This document shows positions 10,176 to 18,767 of a DNA stretch of 64,000 nt, piece after piece (within the stretch, counting starts at the first letter, position 1; each line of letters begins with the position of its first letter). The stretch is from assembly GCA_016183765.1 (NCBI GenBank), contig JACPEA010000011.1, positions 1 through 64,000 on the forward strand, in the 5' to 3' direction. A model generated the notes under the pieces. That model was not told the DNA's origin. It did not search any database and saw only the letters and a program-made list of their open reading frames with translations. This stretch comes from Bacteroidota bacterium. Its GTDB lineage: Bacteria; Bacteroidota; Bacteroidia; Chitinophagales; Chitinophagaceae. A program made the position numbers and the translations under genes.

Positions 10176-12494
10176 TTATCTGATAACACTGAATGTGCCG
10201 CCTCTATGAATGCTGGTTCCATCTTCCATCAAGGCTTCGAGTGAATAACTATATAATCCTGCCGGTACTTTTTGTCCTTTGTTCGTTGCATCCCATCCTT
10301 TTTTCAGATCCGTTGAGAGGAACAGCTGGTTACCCCACTGGTTGTAAATGATCAGGCGGACAGAGCGGATCGCAGTTCCATATACCCGCAATACATCATT
10401 GATACCGTCTCCGTTAGGTGTAATGGCGTTGGGCACATAGATCCCGTTTCCGAAAGGGTTCAGGGTCGTGGCCTGCAATTGTGCGGTATCGCTTGTCTGG
10501 CAGGTATACAATCCTGTTACCTTCACGGCCAAGCTGATCTTCGTATTGGGCAACAACCCGCTTATGGCATGCACCCTTCCCAGTACGCCGCTGGATGGCG
10601 CCGTAAAATTGATTCCGCTATCAACACTTACAAGATATCCGGTAGCAGCCTGCACCTGGTCCCAGGTGAACAAAAGATTCCCGGTACCGATGGAATCAAC
10701 ACGAATGACCGGTTTTGACAGTTTAGCCCGCACCACCACTGTTGCACTGGCTGTTTTGACAGAACAGATCGCCGGGTTACTCGCACCGGTAATATCATAT
10801 AGTGAGTTGGTATTGATATTAGCGGCATAACTGGTACCGGTATTGATCACTGCGGCAGCACCGTTCACCCGCCACGAGTACGTGATACCTGCCTGCGGGT
10901 TTAGCACATACAAAGAATCCCGATCGCCCGCACAGACCGAATCCCTGAGTACATTCACAACAAAATCGTTCACCGGTACAGCAAAGTTCACCTTACTGCT
11001 GTCGGTACTGGTACAGGCCGCTTTGGTTATGGTTACCCGGTAAGTACCGCCCTGTGTAACCATAATGGATCGGGTTGTTTCACCACTGCTCCATTGATAA
11101 GAAGCAAAACCTGCTCCGGCATCCAGGGTGGTTGTGCTGCCGCACACATTCACGGTCGGTTGCAGTGTTGTCTGCATATTGGTTACCGTGATGGTGATGC
11201 TGTCTTTACATACCTGGCTGCCAATGGTACGGGTAACCCGGTATACAGTAGTTTGTTTGGGTTGTACGGTGATGGACGTAGTTGTATCTCCGGTTGACCA
11301 TAGTATGGACCGGGTACCCGGCGCTGCAGTGGTTGAATCCGGATAGTACGCCCAAATGCCATCGCGCCTTGCCCAGATCATCCGTTTACCCACGGCATCG
11401 TAATACGCATAATTACTAAGGGCGGTTTTCGCCAATGCGGGTGGAACTTCTCCTTCACCCTGTATCTCTACAAAACCGGTATCAATACCCCTTCTGAAAT
11501 AGAATGTTTTATTGGTATTGGGCAGGTTCTGGTTGGTGGCGTAATTACCGGTTGGCTGATAGCCCCCGAACAGGTAAAACCTGGACTGATCGTAATAATA
11601 ACCCAACGCACCCTCATATTGTATGGATGCATGATTTACGGGCAGGATATTCTGAAAAGTATAGGTGGTCAGATCAAGTTCCCACAGATCGCGCAGCCAG
11701 CAAAACATACCGCTGGCGGTTGCCCATGGACTACCCAATGCACAAGTACCGGACAATTCATTGCCACTATAACTTCCCTGGCCAGAGAACAGGTATAACT
11801 TAGTCCCGTTCGCATTGGCAGCAAGGATATTTCCACCCTTCGGTGGAACAGAATCGATGATAGGATTCGTTTTTTTCTGGATCCATCCAAAACCATCGTT
11901 TTCGAATATCCAGCTTTTCACTTCGTTAAAACCATAACCGCCATAAAAGCCCACCTGCCGGGTTACAGGATTCCAGAACGAGGAAGCACCGAATGATTCC
12001 CGGTCGATACTGCCTGCACCCACCGGTGCCCAGCTTCCTCCTATTCCTGGTAATGCATATACGGAATCACGTCCACCACGCCAGCACAACAATCGTTTAT
12101 TGATATCATCGTAGGTGAATTCAGTATAGTCGCCCGGCCAGTTATCTGCCGGGATAGCGCTAACCGTGCGGTTCTTCAGGTCGTACCTGATCACTTTTTG
12201 ATGGATGATGGAATAGAGATACTGGTTCGCCTTATCAAAACCAAAAGCTTTTATGTTAAAAAGGTTAGAGTCGATCGCTGTTCCCGGGATCAATAATTTC
12301 CAGACACCGGGCAGTATCGAATCTTTTTTGGGGGGGTCCTGAAGGTTCAAGCGTACAGATGCACCGGGACAGATAACAGTGTCCTTCTGGTTCAGGAAAG
12401 TTGTACAGTTGGAAGATTGAGCCCTTGCAGTAAGTGTCTGCAGGGTAAGCAGTATGGATAAGAAAGAAACCAGGTATGATCTTTGGTCCTTCAC
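10176..12494 (-). CDS. Kelch/Ig-like surface protein with type B T9SS C-terminal domain
   Basis: The 772-residue protein starts with a signal peptide (cleavage near 'LTARAQ'). Residues 40-380 hold kelch-like propeller repeats that read as descriptions of blades ('GFYGGYGFNEVKSWIF', 'KLYLFSGQGSYSGNE', 'SRFYLFGGYQPTGNYATN'). Ig-like modules follow ('STGDTTTSITVQPKQTTVYRVT', 'WSSGETTRSIMVTQGGTYRVTI'), and the C-terminus is a CHU_C sorting domain ('IYVPNAITPNGDGINDVLRVYG ... NQWGNQLFL ... GWDATNKGQKVPAGLYSY'). It should be exported by T9SS. It is the first gene of a three-gene operon with PorP/SprF and OmpA, its likely assembly partners. Ligand unknown. Confidence 0.85.
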   Translation of the reverse strand: MKDQRSYLVSFLSILLTLQTLTARAQSSNCTTFLNQKDTVICPGASVRLNLQDPPKKDSILPGVWKLLIPGTAIDSNLFNIKAFGFDKANQYLYSIIHQKVIRYDLKNRTVSAIPADNWPGDYTEFTYDDINKRLLCWRGGRDSVYALPGIGGSWAPVGAGSIDRESFGASSFWNPVTRQVGFYGGYGFNEVKSWIFENDGFGWIQKKTNPIIDSVPPKGGNILAANANGTKLYLFSGQGSYSGNELSGTCALGSPWATASGMFCWLRDLWELDLTTYTFQNILPVNHASIQYEGALGYYYDQSRFYLFGGYQPTGNYATNQNLPNTNKTFYFRRGIDTGFVEIQGEGEVPPALAKTALSNYAYYDAVGKRMIWARRDGIWAYYPDSTTAAPGTRSILWSTGDTTTSITVQPKQTTVYRVTRTIGSQVCKDSITITVTNMQTTLQPTVNVCGSTTTLDAGAGFASYQWSSGETTRSIMVTQGGTYRVTITKAACTSTDSSKVNFAVPVNDFVVNVLRDSVCAGDRDSLYVLNPQAGITYSWRVNGAAAVINTGTSYAANINTNSLYDITGASNPAICSVKTASATVVVRAKLSKPVIRVDSIGTGNLLFTWDQVQAATGYLVSVDSGINFTAPSSGVLGRVHAISGLLPNTKISLAVKVTGLYTCQTSDTAQLQATTLNPFGNGIYVPNAITPNGDGINDVLRVYGTAIRSVRLIIYNQWGNQLFLSTDLKKGWDATNKGQKVPAGLYSYSLEALMEDGTSIHRGGTFSVIR

Positions 12495-12591
12495 GCTTGG
12501 ATTTTAATGGCTACAGATAGCCGTATATGGGATGAAGATACTCAAAACACCTGTATTGGAAAAATGAATCCGAAAGAACCCAGGGAAAAGA

Positions 12592-13251
12592 TCACATAAC
12601 AAAATAGTAGGCCCCGAGCTGACACACAACTCCCACTGCCAGGCCCGAATAGATTTCCAGGTTGGTATGGTCGCTCACCAAGAAACGGCTGGTGCAAACA
12701 ATACCGGTAAGTAATGCGGCAACGCTCATGGAACCGCCCAATGGCATGCGATAATACATGGCAAAAAGTATGATGGCTGCCAGTGCACCTCCCATGGCCA
12801 TCGCGTGCAGGCTGATCTTAAAATAACTGTTCAGGATGAGTCCGAATACCGTGGCCGAGAAAATACCCATGTAAAAGAATTTCAATACCGCAGGCTGGTC
12901 AGTGAAATTGCGGCTGAGAAAATACATCCACCAGTAGAAGAACATGGTGATGATATATGGAACGATACGTTCTTTCTGGGTACGTAAAAAAATGCTTTCG
13001 CTGAATTTCAGGCGCCAAAGCAGGAACACGGCAAATGCCGGAAAAAAGGCAGTGAGCCAGAAAATGCTGAACAAACGGAGTTGTAACTGGTACGCGGTGA
13101 TGCCTGCAAATTCATAAGGCACCTGGTACATCAGAAAAACAAAAATATAGGTTGGGATGAACAGCGGATGGAACAGGTACGAGATCAGTTTTGCCGGAAT
13201 GGTCAGCAAAAGGGACGGCTTATAAGGGGTGATATCTCTGTTTTGTTCCAT
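12592..13251 (-). CDS. Integral membrane protein with a PAP2-phosphatase-like active site
   Basis: The 219-residue protein has about six hydrophobic segments. Near the C-terminus 'SRFLVSDHTNLEIYSG' fits motif 3 of PAP2 lipid phosphatases (S-R-x5-H-x3-D) except that the final acid is Glu; 'SLHAMAMGG' may correspond to motif 2 (PSGH), keeping the His. Motif 1 (KxxxxxxRP) is not clear. It may be a diverged lipid phosphatase or only a related fold. It follows rpoN by 38 bp in the same direction and is probably cotranscribed. Confidence 0.6.
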   Translation of the reverse strand: MEQNRDITPYKPSLLLTIPAKLISYLFHPLFIPTYIFVFLMYQVPYEFAGITAYQLQLRLFSIFWLTAFFPAFAVFLLWRLKFSESIFLRTQKERIVPYIITMFFYWWMYFLSRNFTDQPAVLKFFYMGIFSATVFGLILNSYFKISLHAMAMGGALAAIILFAMYYRMPLGGSMSVAALLTGIVCTSRFLVSDHTNLEIYSGLAVGVVCQLGAYYFVM

Positions 13252-13289
13252 GTATCGTTTCGTATGTTGCCGGGCAACCTGTACCCAAG

Positions 13290-14780
13290 TTATAATTCTT
13301 TACGCAAACGCGCCACCGGCACATTCAGCTGTTCCCGGTATTTGGCAACGGTACGCCTTGCAATATTATAGCCTTTTTCCTGAAGCATATCGGTAAGTAA
13401 TTCATCGCTCAGGGGTTTGCGTTTGTCTTCTGCCGCTATCATATCACTCAGTATCTTCTTCACCTCACGGGTACTCACTTCCTCACCACTGTCGGTACTC
13501 AGTGATTCACTGAAGAAAAACTTGAGCCGGTAGGTACCGAATTCGGTTTGTACAAACTTACTATTGGCTACACGGCTTACCGTAGAGATATCCAAACCGG
13601 TAAGTTCTGCAATATCTTTCAGGATCATCGGGCGCATGGTGGTCTCATCACCGGTAAGAAAAAACTCCTGCTGGTGTTTCATGATCGCGCTCATGGTCCC
13701 TATCAGCGTATCCTGCCGCTGTTTGATCATATCAATGAACCATTTGGCCGAATCTATTTTTTGTTTGATGAAGAGCACAGCTTCCTTCTGGCGTTTGTCT
13801 TTTTTGCTGCCCTTCTCATAATCCTTCAGCATGTCCCTGTATCCTTCACTGATACGAAGGTCGGGAGCATTCTTTGAATTCAAGGTCAGTTCCAGTTTCC
13901 CGTTATTGTTGATGACGAAAAAATCCGGCACGATATAACTCTCCGCCTTATTGATCTCTCCAATATTGCCGCCCGGCTTGGGGTTCAGCTTGATGATCTG
14001 GTTGATCACTTCCTTGATCTGTTCGTCGGTAAGGTTCAGGCTTCGCTGTATCTTTTCGTAGTGTTTCTTGGTGAACTCATCAAAATACTTGCTCAGTATC
14101 TGTATGGCCATCGCCACGCTTTTTCCTTCATTCAGTTTCCGCTTCAATTGCAGCAACAAACATTCTTTCAGGTCTCTCGCACAAATACCGGCAGGATCGA
14201 ACTGTTGTATCTGCTGCACCAGTTCCTCTATCTCCTTTTCTTCCACCACCAGGCTCTGGCGGAAAGCAAGATCATCTGAAATAGATGACAGTTCCCTGCG
14301 CAGGTAACCATCATCATCCAGGCTTCCTACAATCTGTTCTGCTATCTTATAACGGCGTTCATCCAGCTCCAGCATGCCCAGCTGATCCAGCAGCAGGTCA
14401 TGAAAACTGGTTTCTACCTTTATGGGGATCACTTTCTGATCATCCATCTCAGGGTAGTTATCGTCTTTCATTTTATAGTCAGCGATCTCGCCGTCATCAT
14501 CCACCACATATTCGCTGATATCTACATTGTCGTAGTCTTCCTCGCTGCCATCAAGTTCAGTATCTTCATCGGTGGTACTTTCAAATTCATCCTGCAGGTC
14601 GTCTCCGTATTCATCCTCATGCCCTTCTTCGTCCAGCTCCAATGCGGGATTCTCTTCCAGTTCTTCTTTTATACGCTCTTCCAGGTTGGCAGTAGGTACC
14701 TGCAGCAGTTTCATTAACTGAATCTGCTGGGGTGACAGTTTCTGCAACAACTTCTGTTGTAAAGATTGACTAAGAGACAT
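13290..14780 (-). CDS. rpoN: RNA polymerase sigma-54 factor
   Basis: This 496-residue protein has the N-terminal activator-contact region (SLSQSLQQKLLQKLSPQQIQLMKLLQ), an acidic region II (about 50-110, many D and E), the core-binding domain, the helix-turn-helix ('DIAELTGLDISTVSRVANSKFVQT') and the RpoN box ('ARRTVAKYREQL') close to the C-terminus. I place the start at 14780 rather than 30 bases upstream: MSLSQSLQ is the usual start of the family, and a GGAGG lies 11 bases before it (complement of 14792-14796), unusual for this phylum. Sigma-54 needs AAA+ activators to open promoters; none is coded in the window. The downstream PAP2-like gene may be in the same operon. Confidence 0.95.
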   Translation of the reverse strand: MSLSQSLQQKLLQKLSPQQIQLMKLLQVPTANLEERIKEELEENPALELDEEGHEDEYGDDLQDEFESTTDEDTELDGSEEDYDNVDISEYVVDDDGEIADYKMKDDNYPEMDDQKVIPIKVETSFHDLLLDQLGMLELDERRYKIAEQIVGSLDDDGYLRRELSSISDDLAFRQSLVVEEKEIEELVQQIQQFDPAGICARDLKECLLLQLKRKLNEGKSVAMAIQILSKYFDEFTKKHYEKIQRSLNLTDEQIKEVINQIIKLNPKPGGNIGEINKAESYIVPDFFVINNNGKLELTLNSKNAPDLRISEGYRDMLKDYEKGSKKDKRQKEAVLFIKQKIDSAKWFIDMIKQRQDTLIGTMSAIMKHQQEFFLTGDETTMRPMILKDIAELTGLDISTVSRVANSKFVQTEFGTYRLKFFFSESLSTDSGEEVSTREVKKILSDMIAAEDKRKPLSDELLTDMLQEKGYNIARRTVAKYREQLNVPVARLRKEL

Positions 14781-14846
14781 AATACATTTCACCTCCGGAC
14801 CACGATACAATTCATTGCTCCGCAGATCCCTCTTTATTTTAATGCC

Positions 14847-14856
14847 GTAAATTTAC
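14847..14856. promoter_or_regulatory. Palindromic GTAAATTTAC between rpoN and a divergent gene
   Basis: This 10-bp perfect palindrome reads TAAATTTA on both strands, one base from the Bacteroidota -7 consensus TAnnTTTG in each direction. It lies 66 bp from the rpoN start and 23 bp from the GTG of the small secreted protein. It could be a shared bidirectional -7 element or an operator. Inference from position only. Confidence 0.3.
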
Positions 14857-14879
14857 ATACAAAAGAAAGCAACCCAACC

Positions 14880-15188
14880 GTGAAAGCAATTTGTTTGTTT
14901 GTGAATTTATTGCTAATAAGCGTGGCTGTAAGCCTTGCACAGACTGGCATGCCTGTATTAGACCGCAAACAAAAGCATATTGACAGTCTGAAAAAAATAC
15001 CCCTCCGTTTATTGTCGCAGGACTATTACAGCAATCATCTTGGTTTTTTCTGCAAAAAAGAATTACAGGTAGAAAAACTAACCAGGATCCCGCTGCGGAT
15101 ACGATTGGGAAGCCTGGATCATGTGAATGCGCTGGAAGGTAAAGGCATCGATATCAGACCGTTACAGAAATCATTTGCCCGAAATTGA
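14880..15188 (+). CDS. Small secreted protein of a Bacteroidota-only family, function unknown
   Basis: The frame is open from 14766, but the natural start is the GTG at 14880, which gives a clean signal peptide (V/M-KAICLFVNLLLISVAVSLAQ) and a 102-residue precursor. The mature part contains 'FFCKKELQVEKLTRIPLRIRLGSLDHVNALEGK'. I recognise the pattern 'xxIPLRxRLGSLDxVNxLEGK' from many short Bacteroidota hypothetical proteins, but no function is known to me. Two closely spaced Cys-Lys residues stand before it. It is divergent from rpoN. Confidence 0.6.
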   Translation: MKAICLFVNLLLISVAVSLAQTGMPVLDRKQKHIDSLKKIPLRLLSQDYYSNHLGFFCKKELQVEKLTRIPLRIRLGSLDHVNALEGKGIDIRPLQKSFARN

Positions 15189-15569
15189 CCAGGCGAATTT
15201 CTCTTGTAGTCGCGATCAGATACAACTACTTCAGGATCTGAAACTTATCTTCTTTCGAAAATCAACTACACAAGGATTATTACTAAAACTACTTTCCTGA
15301 TTAAAAGTGCTGTTGCCATGAGGCTCTTGTTTTATCCAATGGATATGTACATGATAGTTACTGCGTGATGATCTTACACCAAAGATACCATTCAAGATAA
15401 AAATGGAAATGGTGAGATAAGGCACTCGCTAAAATGTGTCCCCATCATCAAAAAAAGTAAAGGAACGGCAGGGCTGTATCGAGTAATCATTGCAGGCAGG
15501 ATCAATACTTTTTCCTACGACTTTTGTATCCTCAATACGTATCGTGAATCTGGCTACAACGGTAACCGG
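15189..15569. other. 381-bp gap with no convincing gene
   Basis: A 64-codon minus-strand frame (15231-15425) begins with GTG right after a stop and reads plausibly in part ('SNYHVHIHWIKQEPHGNSTFNQESSF'), so it may be a gene remnant, but I recognise no family. No strong terminator is visible for either neighbouring gene. Confidence 0.4.
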
Positions 15570-16778
15570 CTATTTATTTGCCTGCAATACTTCCCGGATA
15601 GCAGCAACCATTTTCTCACCTTTTTCGCGGATCTGCTCATCTGTCCATACAAGACTGATGGCTGTTGAGATACAGCGGCTCATGATGGCATCACTTGCGG
15701 GGAAAGCAGTTTCTTTTAACCGCAGCAAGGCTTCCCGCTGTACATCGCTTAAAGCACTGAGTGTTGCCGCGTTTTTCAGGTGATCCCATTTGCTGATATA
15801 ATGCCAGTTATTCACAAACCAGTAAAAATTACCGGCAAGGATACCCTGTGTTTTCATTTCTGTCACAACAGCCTTGGTGAGTTCTTCAGTAGGAAGGAAC
15901 CAACTTAAGAAACTGCAGCTGTCATCGCCCCCTTCGGGCACTACACGGAAACTTACTTCCGGTATCTGCTCCAGGTAAGCACGGAGTGCCTTGTTATTCT
16001 TTTTCTGCAGTCCCAGGAAAGTGCCCAGTTTACGGATCTGGGCCAGTCCCACAGCCGCATGCAGCTCGCTGATGCGATAGTTGTAGCCGATGAAAGGATG
16101 CAGGTCGGCGCCACGGTCAACACCCAGGTGGTCGTGACCATGATCCGTATATCCATCAGACTTACGGTAAACCTCTTCTTTATTTGTCATCACCACACCG
16201 CCTTCTGCACAGGTGATGGTCTTTACAAAATCAAAAGAGAAAGTACCTGCATCACCAATGGTAGCCAGCGAACGGCCTTTATAAGAAGCGCCGATACTCT
16301 GGCAGGCATCTTCGAGCAGGATCAGCCGATGTTCGTCACAGATCTGTTTCAGCGCATCCAGGTCAGCCATACTGCCGCACATATGTACCGGCATCACGCA
16401 TTTTGTTTGGGGGGTAATGGCCGCACGAACTGCGCCGGGGTTCAGGGTCAGGGTTTCATCAATATCTACCAGTACCGGTATGGCACCAACACTAAGTACA
16501 GCTTCAAAACTGGCCACAAATGTAAAAGCAGGCATGATCACTTCATCACCCGCACCAATACCCAATGCGGCCATGGCCGTAGTAAGTGCTGCCGTACCGC
16601 TGGAAGTAAGTTGTGCATATTTGCATCCGAACACTTCGGTGATGGCCTGTTCCAGTTCCTTGGCCTTCCATATACCCTGACGGGGGCCATCAAAGCCATA
16701 ACGCATCAGGATACCTGTTTCCAGCACATCATTCACTTCTTTTCTTTCTTCTGCACCAAATAATTCAAAACCGGGCAT
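15570..16778 (-). CDS. DegT/DnrJ/EryC1/StrS family PLP-dependent aminotransferase
   Basis: I start this 402-residue protein at MPGFELFGAEE (16778), since the 29 upstream residues of the open frame do not look like the family. Features: 'LTSSGTAALTTAMAALGIGAGDEVIMPAFTF' (cofactor phosphate region), 'LLEDACQSIGASYKGRSLATIGDAGTFSF' with the PLP-contacting Asp, and the Schiff-base Lys in 'DFVKTITCAEGG'. The family moves amino groups onto keto-sugars or cyclitols for surface polysaccharides or antibiotics. No sugar genes lie nearby, so the substrate is open. The gene stands alone, divergent from a DsbA-like gene. Confidence 0.88.
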   Translation of the reverse strand: MPGFELFGAEERKEVNDVLETGILMRYGFDGPRQGIWKAKELEQAITEVFGCKYAQLTSSGTAALTTAMAALGIGAGDEVIMPAFTFVASFEAVLSVGAIPVLVDIDETLTLNPGAVRAAITPQTKCVMPVHMCGSMADLDALKQICDEHRLILLEDACQSIGASYKGRSLATIGDAGTFSFDFVKTITCAEGGVVMTNKEEVYRKSDGYTDHGHDHLGVDRGADLHPFIGYNYRISELHAAVGLAQIRKLGTFLGLQKKNNKALRAYLEQIPEVSFRVVPEGGDDSCSFLSWFLPTEELTKAVVTEMKTQGILAGNFYWFVNNWHYISKWDHLKNAATLSALSDVQREALLRLKETAFPASDAIMSRCISTAISLVWTDEQIREKGEKMVAAIREVLQANK

Positions 16779-16903
16779 ATATGATTGGTTTGAGGTTTGT
16801 AGTTTTGGGTTGAGGTCCGCTGTTTTCCTTTTGCGGAAAAGCGAAGTTACAATAATCTGCCGCATCAGGGGCTAACCGGCTATCCTGAACCGCGGGAGTT
16901 CTT

Positions 16904-16911
16904 TACCTTTG
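16904..16911 (+). promoter_or_regulatory. Candidate -7 box TACCTTTG four bases before an ATG
   Basis: The box matches the Bacteroidota -7 consensus TAnnTTTG exactly. The start codon of the DsbA-like gene is at 16916, so the mRNA would have almost no leader. No clear TTG -33 element is seen. Confidence 0.4.
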
Positions 16912-16915
16912 CCGT

Positions 16916-17569
16916 ATGACCCCTACTCTTTACTACTGTTATGATGCCTATTGCGGCTGGTGTTATGGATTCAGTCCGGTAATGAAAAAGATCGCCGAGC
17001 ATTACCCTGCCATACAGATCGAAGTATTATCCGGTGGCATGATACTTCCCGAAAATCCGGTACCGATAGCCGCTACTGCCGGGTATATACAAAAAGCTTA
17101 TCAAACAGTAGAGGAACATACCGGTATCAGATTCGGAGCCGATTATCTATGGCATATCAACCATCCGGACCTGAGCGACTGGTTTCCACATTCCGAGAAA
17201 CCGGCGATTGCCCTGTGCATCTTTAAAGAGATCTATCCGGAAAAACAAGTGGCTTTTGCTTCCGATCTTCAATATGCACTTCATTTTGAAGGGCGCGACC
17301 TTACCGATGATGAAGCCTATCGTCACCTGCTGGAGAAATATTCTATCCAACCGGAACTGTTCTATACCAGGTTACACTCGGAAGAATACAAAGAACAGGC
17401 TTACTATGAGTTTCAATTGTGCAAACAATTACAGGTAACCGGCTTCCCCTGTGTATTATTACAGAATTCAGATACCAGGTTCACCTTACTGGCACGGGGT
17501 TATACCGATTACGATACCCTGACCGCCAGGCTCGATGCTGCCCAGGCCGAGATGAACAGCGCCGGTTGA
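16916..17569 (+). CDS. DsbA-family (FrnE-like) thioredoxin-fold protein
   Basis: The 217-residue protein opens with 'LYYCYDAYCGWCYGFSPVMKKI', a thioredoxin-fold CxxC site (Cys13 and Cys16) with the CGWC dipeptide rather than the CPHC of DsbA. The later cis-Pro loop reads 'VTGFPCVLLQ'. It lacks a signal peptide, so it is probably cytoplasmic, like FrnE-type dithiol oxidoreductases and the related 2-hydroxychromene isomerases. The substrate is unknown. The gene is a single unit, convergent with DUF1761. Its start lies four bases after a promoter-like box, suggesting a leaderless mRNA. Confidence 0.85.
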   Translation: MTPTLYYCYDAYCGWCYGFSPVMKKIAEHYPAIQIEVLSGGMILPENPVPIAATAGYIQKAYQTVEEHTGIRFGADYLWHINHPDLSDWFPHSEKPAIALCIFKEIYPEKQVAFASDLQYALHFEGRDLTDDEAYRHLLEKYSIQPELFYTRLHSEEYKEQAYYEFQLCKQLQVTGFPCVLLQNSDTRFTLLARGYTDYDTLTARLDAAQAEMNSAG

Positions 17570-17633
17570 TACGAGTTTCTCAGAACCAGGTCAGACAGCC
17601 GTCCTTTGGCCATGGTTACATTCGTTTCTTATC

Positions 17634-18038
17634 TTATCTCCAGGCGCCCAATATGGCTCCCATTAAAGCAAGGGACACCAGGCTGTATCCGCCATTGATC
17701 AGGATAAAAGCCCAACTCTTCAACTCGAACAGGCTGTGGATGGCAATAGCACAGAAGGTCCAGATACCCGCGAGTACGCCTGCCGTAACGCCCCAGGCAA
17801 GATCGGTCTTGGCATCGTTCAGGAACATGGCAAGGTTGGCGGACATCAGTAATGAAAAAATAAAAGTGAAGCCGAATATCTTGCCCTTGTTGCCCTGCTT
17901 GATCTGCTCTTCGGTCAATTGGCTGACTTTCATCCAGGTTTTTCCGAAGAGGGCGGGTGAATACCAGATCCCACCCACGGCAAAAGAAGAAATAGCGGCT
18001 ACCAGAACAGCAAGCCAGTTAATGGTTTCGAGGTTCAT
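17634..18038 (-). CDS. DUF1761 membrane protein
   Basis: The 134-residue protein has four hydrophobic segments and the DUF1761 signature near the N-terminus: 'NWLAVLVAAISSFAVGGIWYSPALFGKTWM', followed by 'SANLAMFLN' and 'ALMGAILGAWR' at the end. No function is known for this family. It is a single-gene unit, divergent from DUF5606 with a 196-bp gap. A GC-rich hairpin (18125-18151) lies 87 bases upstream. Confidence 0.85.
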   Translation of the reverse strand: MNLETINWLAVLVAAISSFAVGGIWYSPALFGKTWMKVSQLTEEQIKQGNKGKIFGFTFIFSLLMSANLAMFLNDAKTDLAWGVTAGVLAGIWTFCAIAIHSLFELKSWAFILINGGYSLVSLALMGAILGAWR

Positions 18039-18124
18039 AAACAGCAGTTTTGGTGTATGTAATGGTTTCTGCTCCTAAACTACTCATCCCATCCAACATT
18101 TCAAACTTTACCAATAAAGAAAAA

Positions 18125-18151
18125 TGCCGGGCTGGTAACCGTTACCCGGCA
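18125..18151. other. GC-rich hairpin in the divergent gap upstream of DUF1761
   Basis: TGCCGGG at 18125-18131 pairs with CCCGGCA at 18145-18151 (7 bp), with a further inner palindrome GGTAACC. On the minus strand it is followed by five Ts, like a terminator, but no minus-strand gene reads into it. It may be an RNA structure in the DUF1761 leader. Confidence 0.3.
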
Positions 18152-18234
18152 AAATCATAAATATGCCCGTTGAACAGATTCTAAGATCAATTTTCTTCTT
18201 TTTCCCCTTACTTTGCAGCAATTAATCACATATT

Positions 18235-18639
18235 ATGGAGTACAGTAAATTGATATCTATAACCGGTTTGAACGGTTTATTTGAACTGGTGGGAAGCAAA
18301 ACAGACGGGGCCATCGTAAAATCGCTCGATGACAAGACCACAAAATTCGTCAGCAGCCGTGTACACAACTTTTCACACCTGGAAAGTATCGAAGTATACA
18401 CCATCCGTGAGAACGTAAACCTGGTAGAAGTGTTCCAGGCGATGGGAAAGAGCAAAGAAGCCCTGCCATCAGACAAAGATGCGGCGGCCGTAAAAGCCTA
18501 TTTCCAGAAAGTTTATGCCGATATGGACTTTGACCGCGTTTACACCAGCGACATGAAAAAAATGATCAAATGGTTCTCAATCCTTAACGCCAACAATATT
18601 GAGCCAAAACTAAGCGAGGAACCGGAAGAAGAAGCATAA
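18235..18639 (+). CDS. DUF5606 family protein
   Basis: This 134-residue cytoplasmic protein opens 'MEYSKLISITGLNGLFELVGSKTDGAIVKSLDDKTTKFVSSR', typical of DUF5606, a small conserved Bacteroidota family of unknown function. The C-terminus is acidic (EEPEEEA). It is monocistronic, with a strong rho-independent terminator just downstream. A box TACTTTG with a TTACTTTGC context lies 20 bp before the start and may be part of its promoter. Confidence 0.85.
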   Translation: MEYSKLISITGLNGLFELVGSKTDGAIVKSLDDKTTKFVSSRVHNFSHLESIEVYTIRENVNLVEVFQAMGKSKEALPSDKDAAAVKAYFQKVYADMDFDRVYTSDMKKMIKWFSILNANNIEPKLSEEPEEEA

Positions 18640-18651
18640 GATAATCTCATC

Positions 18652-18692
18652 AAAAAAAGGCCGTAGCGGATATCTGTTACGGCCTTTTTTTT
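18652..18692 (+). terminator. Rho-independent terminator after DUF5606
   Basis: GGCCGTA at 18659-18665 pairs with TACGGCC at 18678-18684, flanked by an A7 run before and a T8 run after (TTTTTTTT from 18685). It would stop plus-strand transcription and partly works in the other direction. Confidence 0.85.
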
Positions 18693-18767
18693 GACCAGCC
18701 GGATCCTTATTCCAACAGGTTCGCCATACCTGTATAATTACTAACTTGTGCCTCCTCAATACACCAT

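Noticed and set aside
15231..15425. 64-residue minus-strand frame after the small secreted protein gene
   Set aside because: It starts with GTG after a stop, has no recognised family and no clear promoter; may be a remnant.
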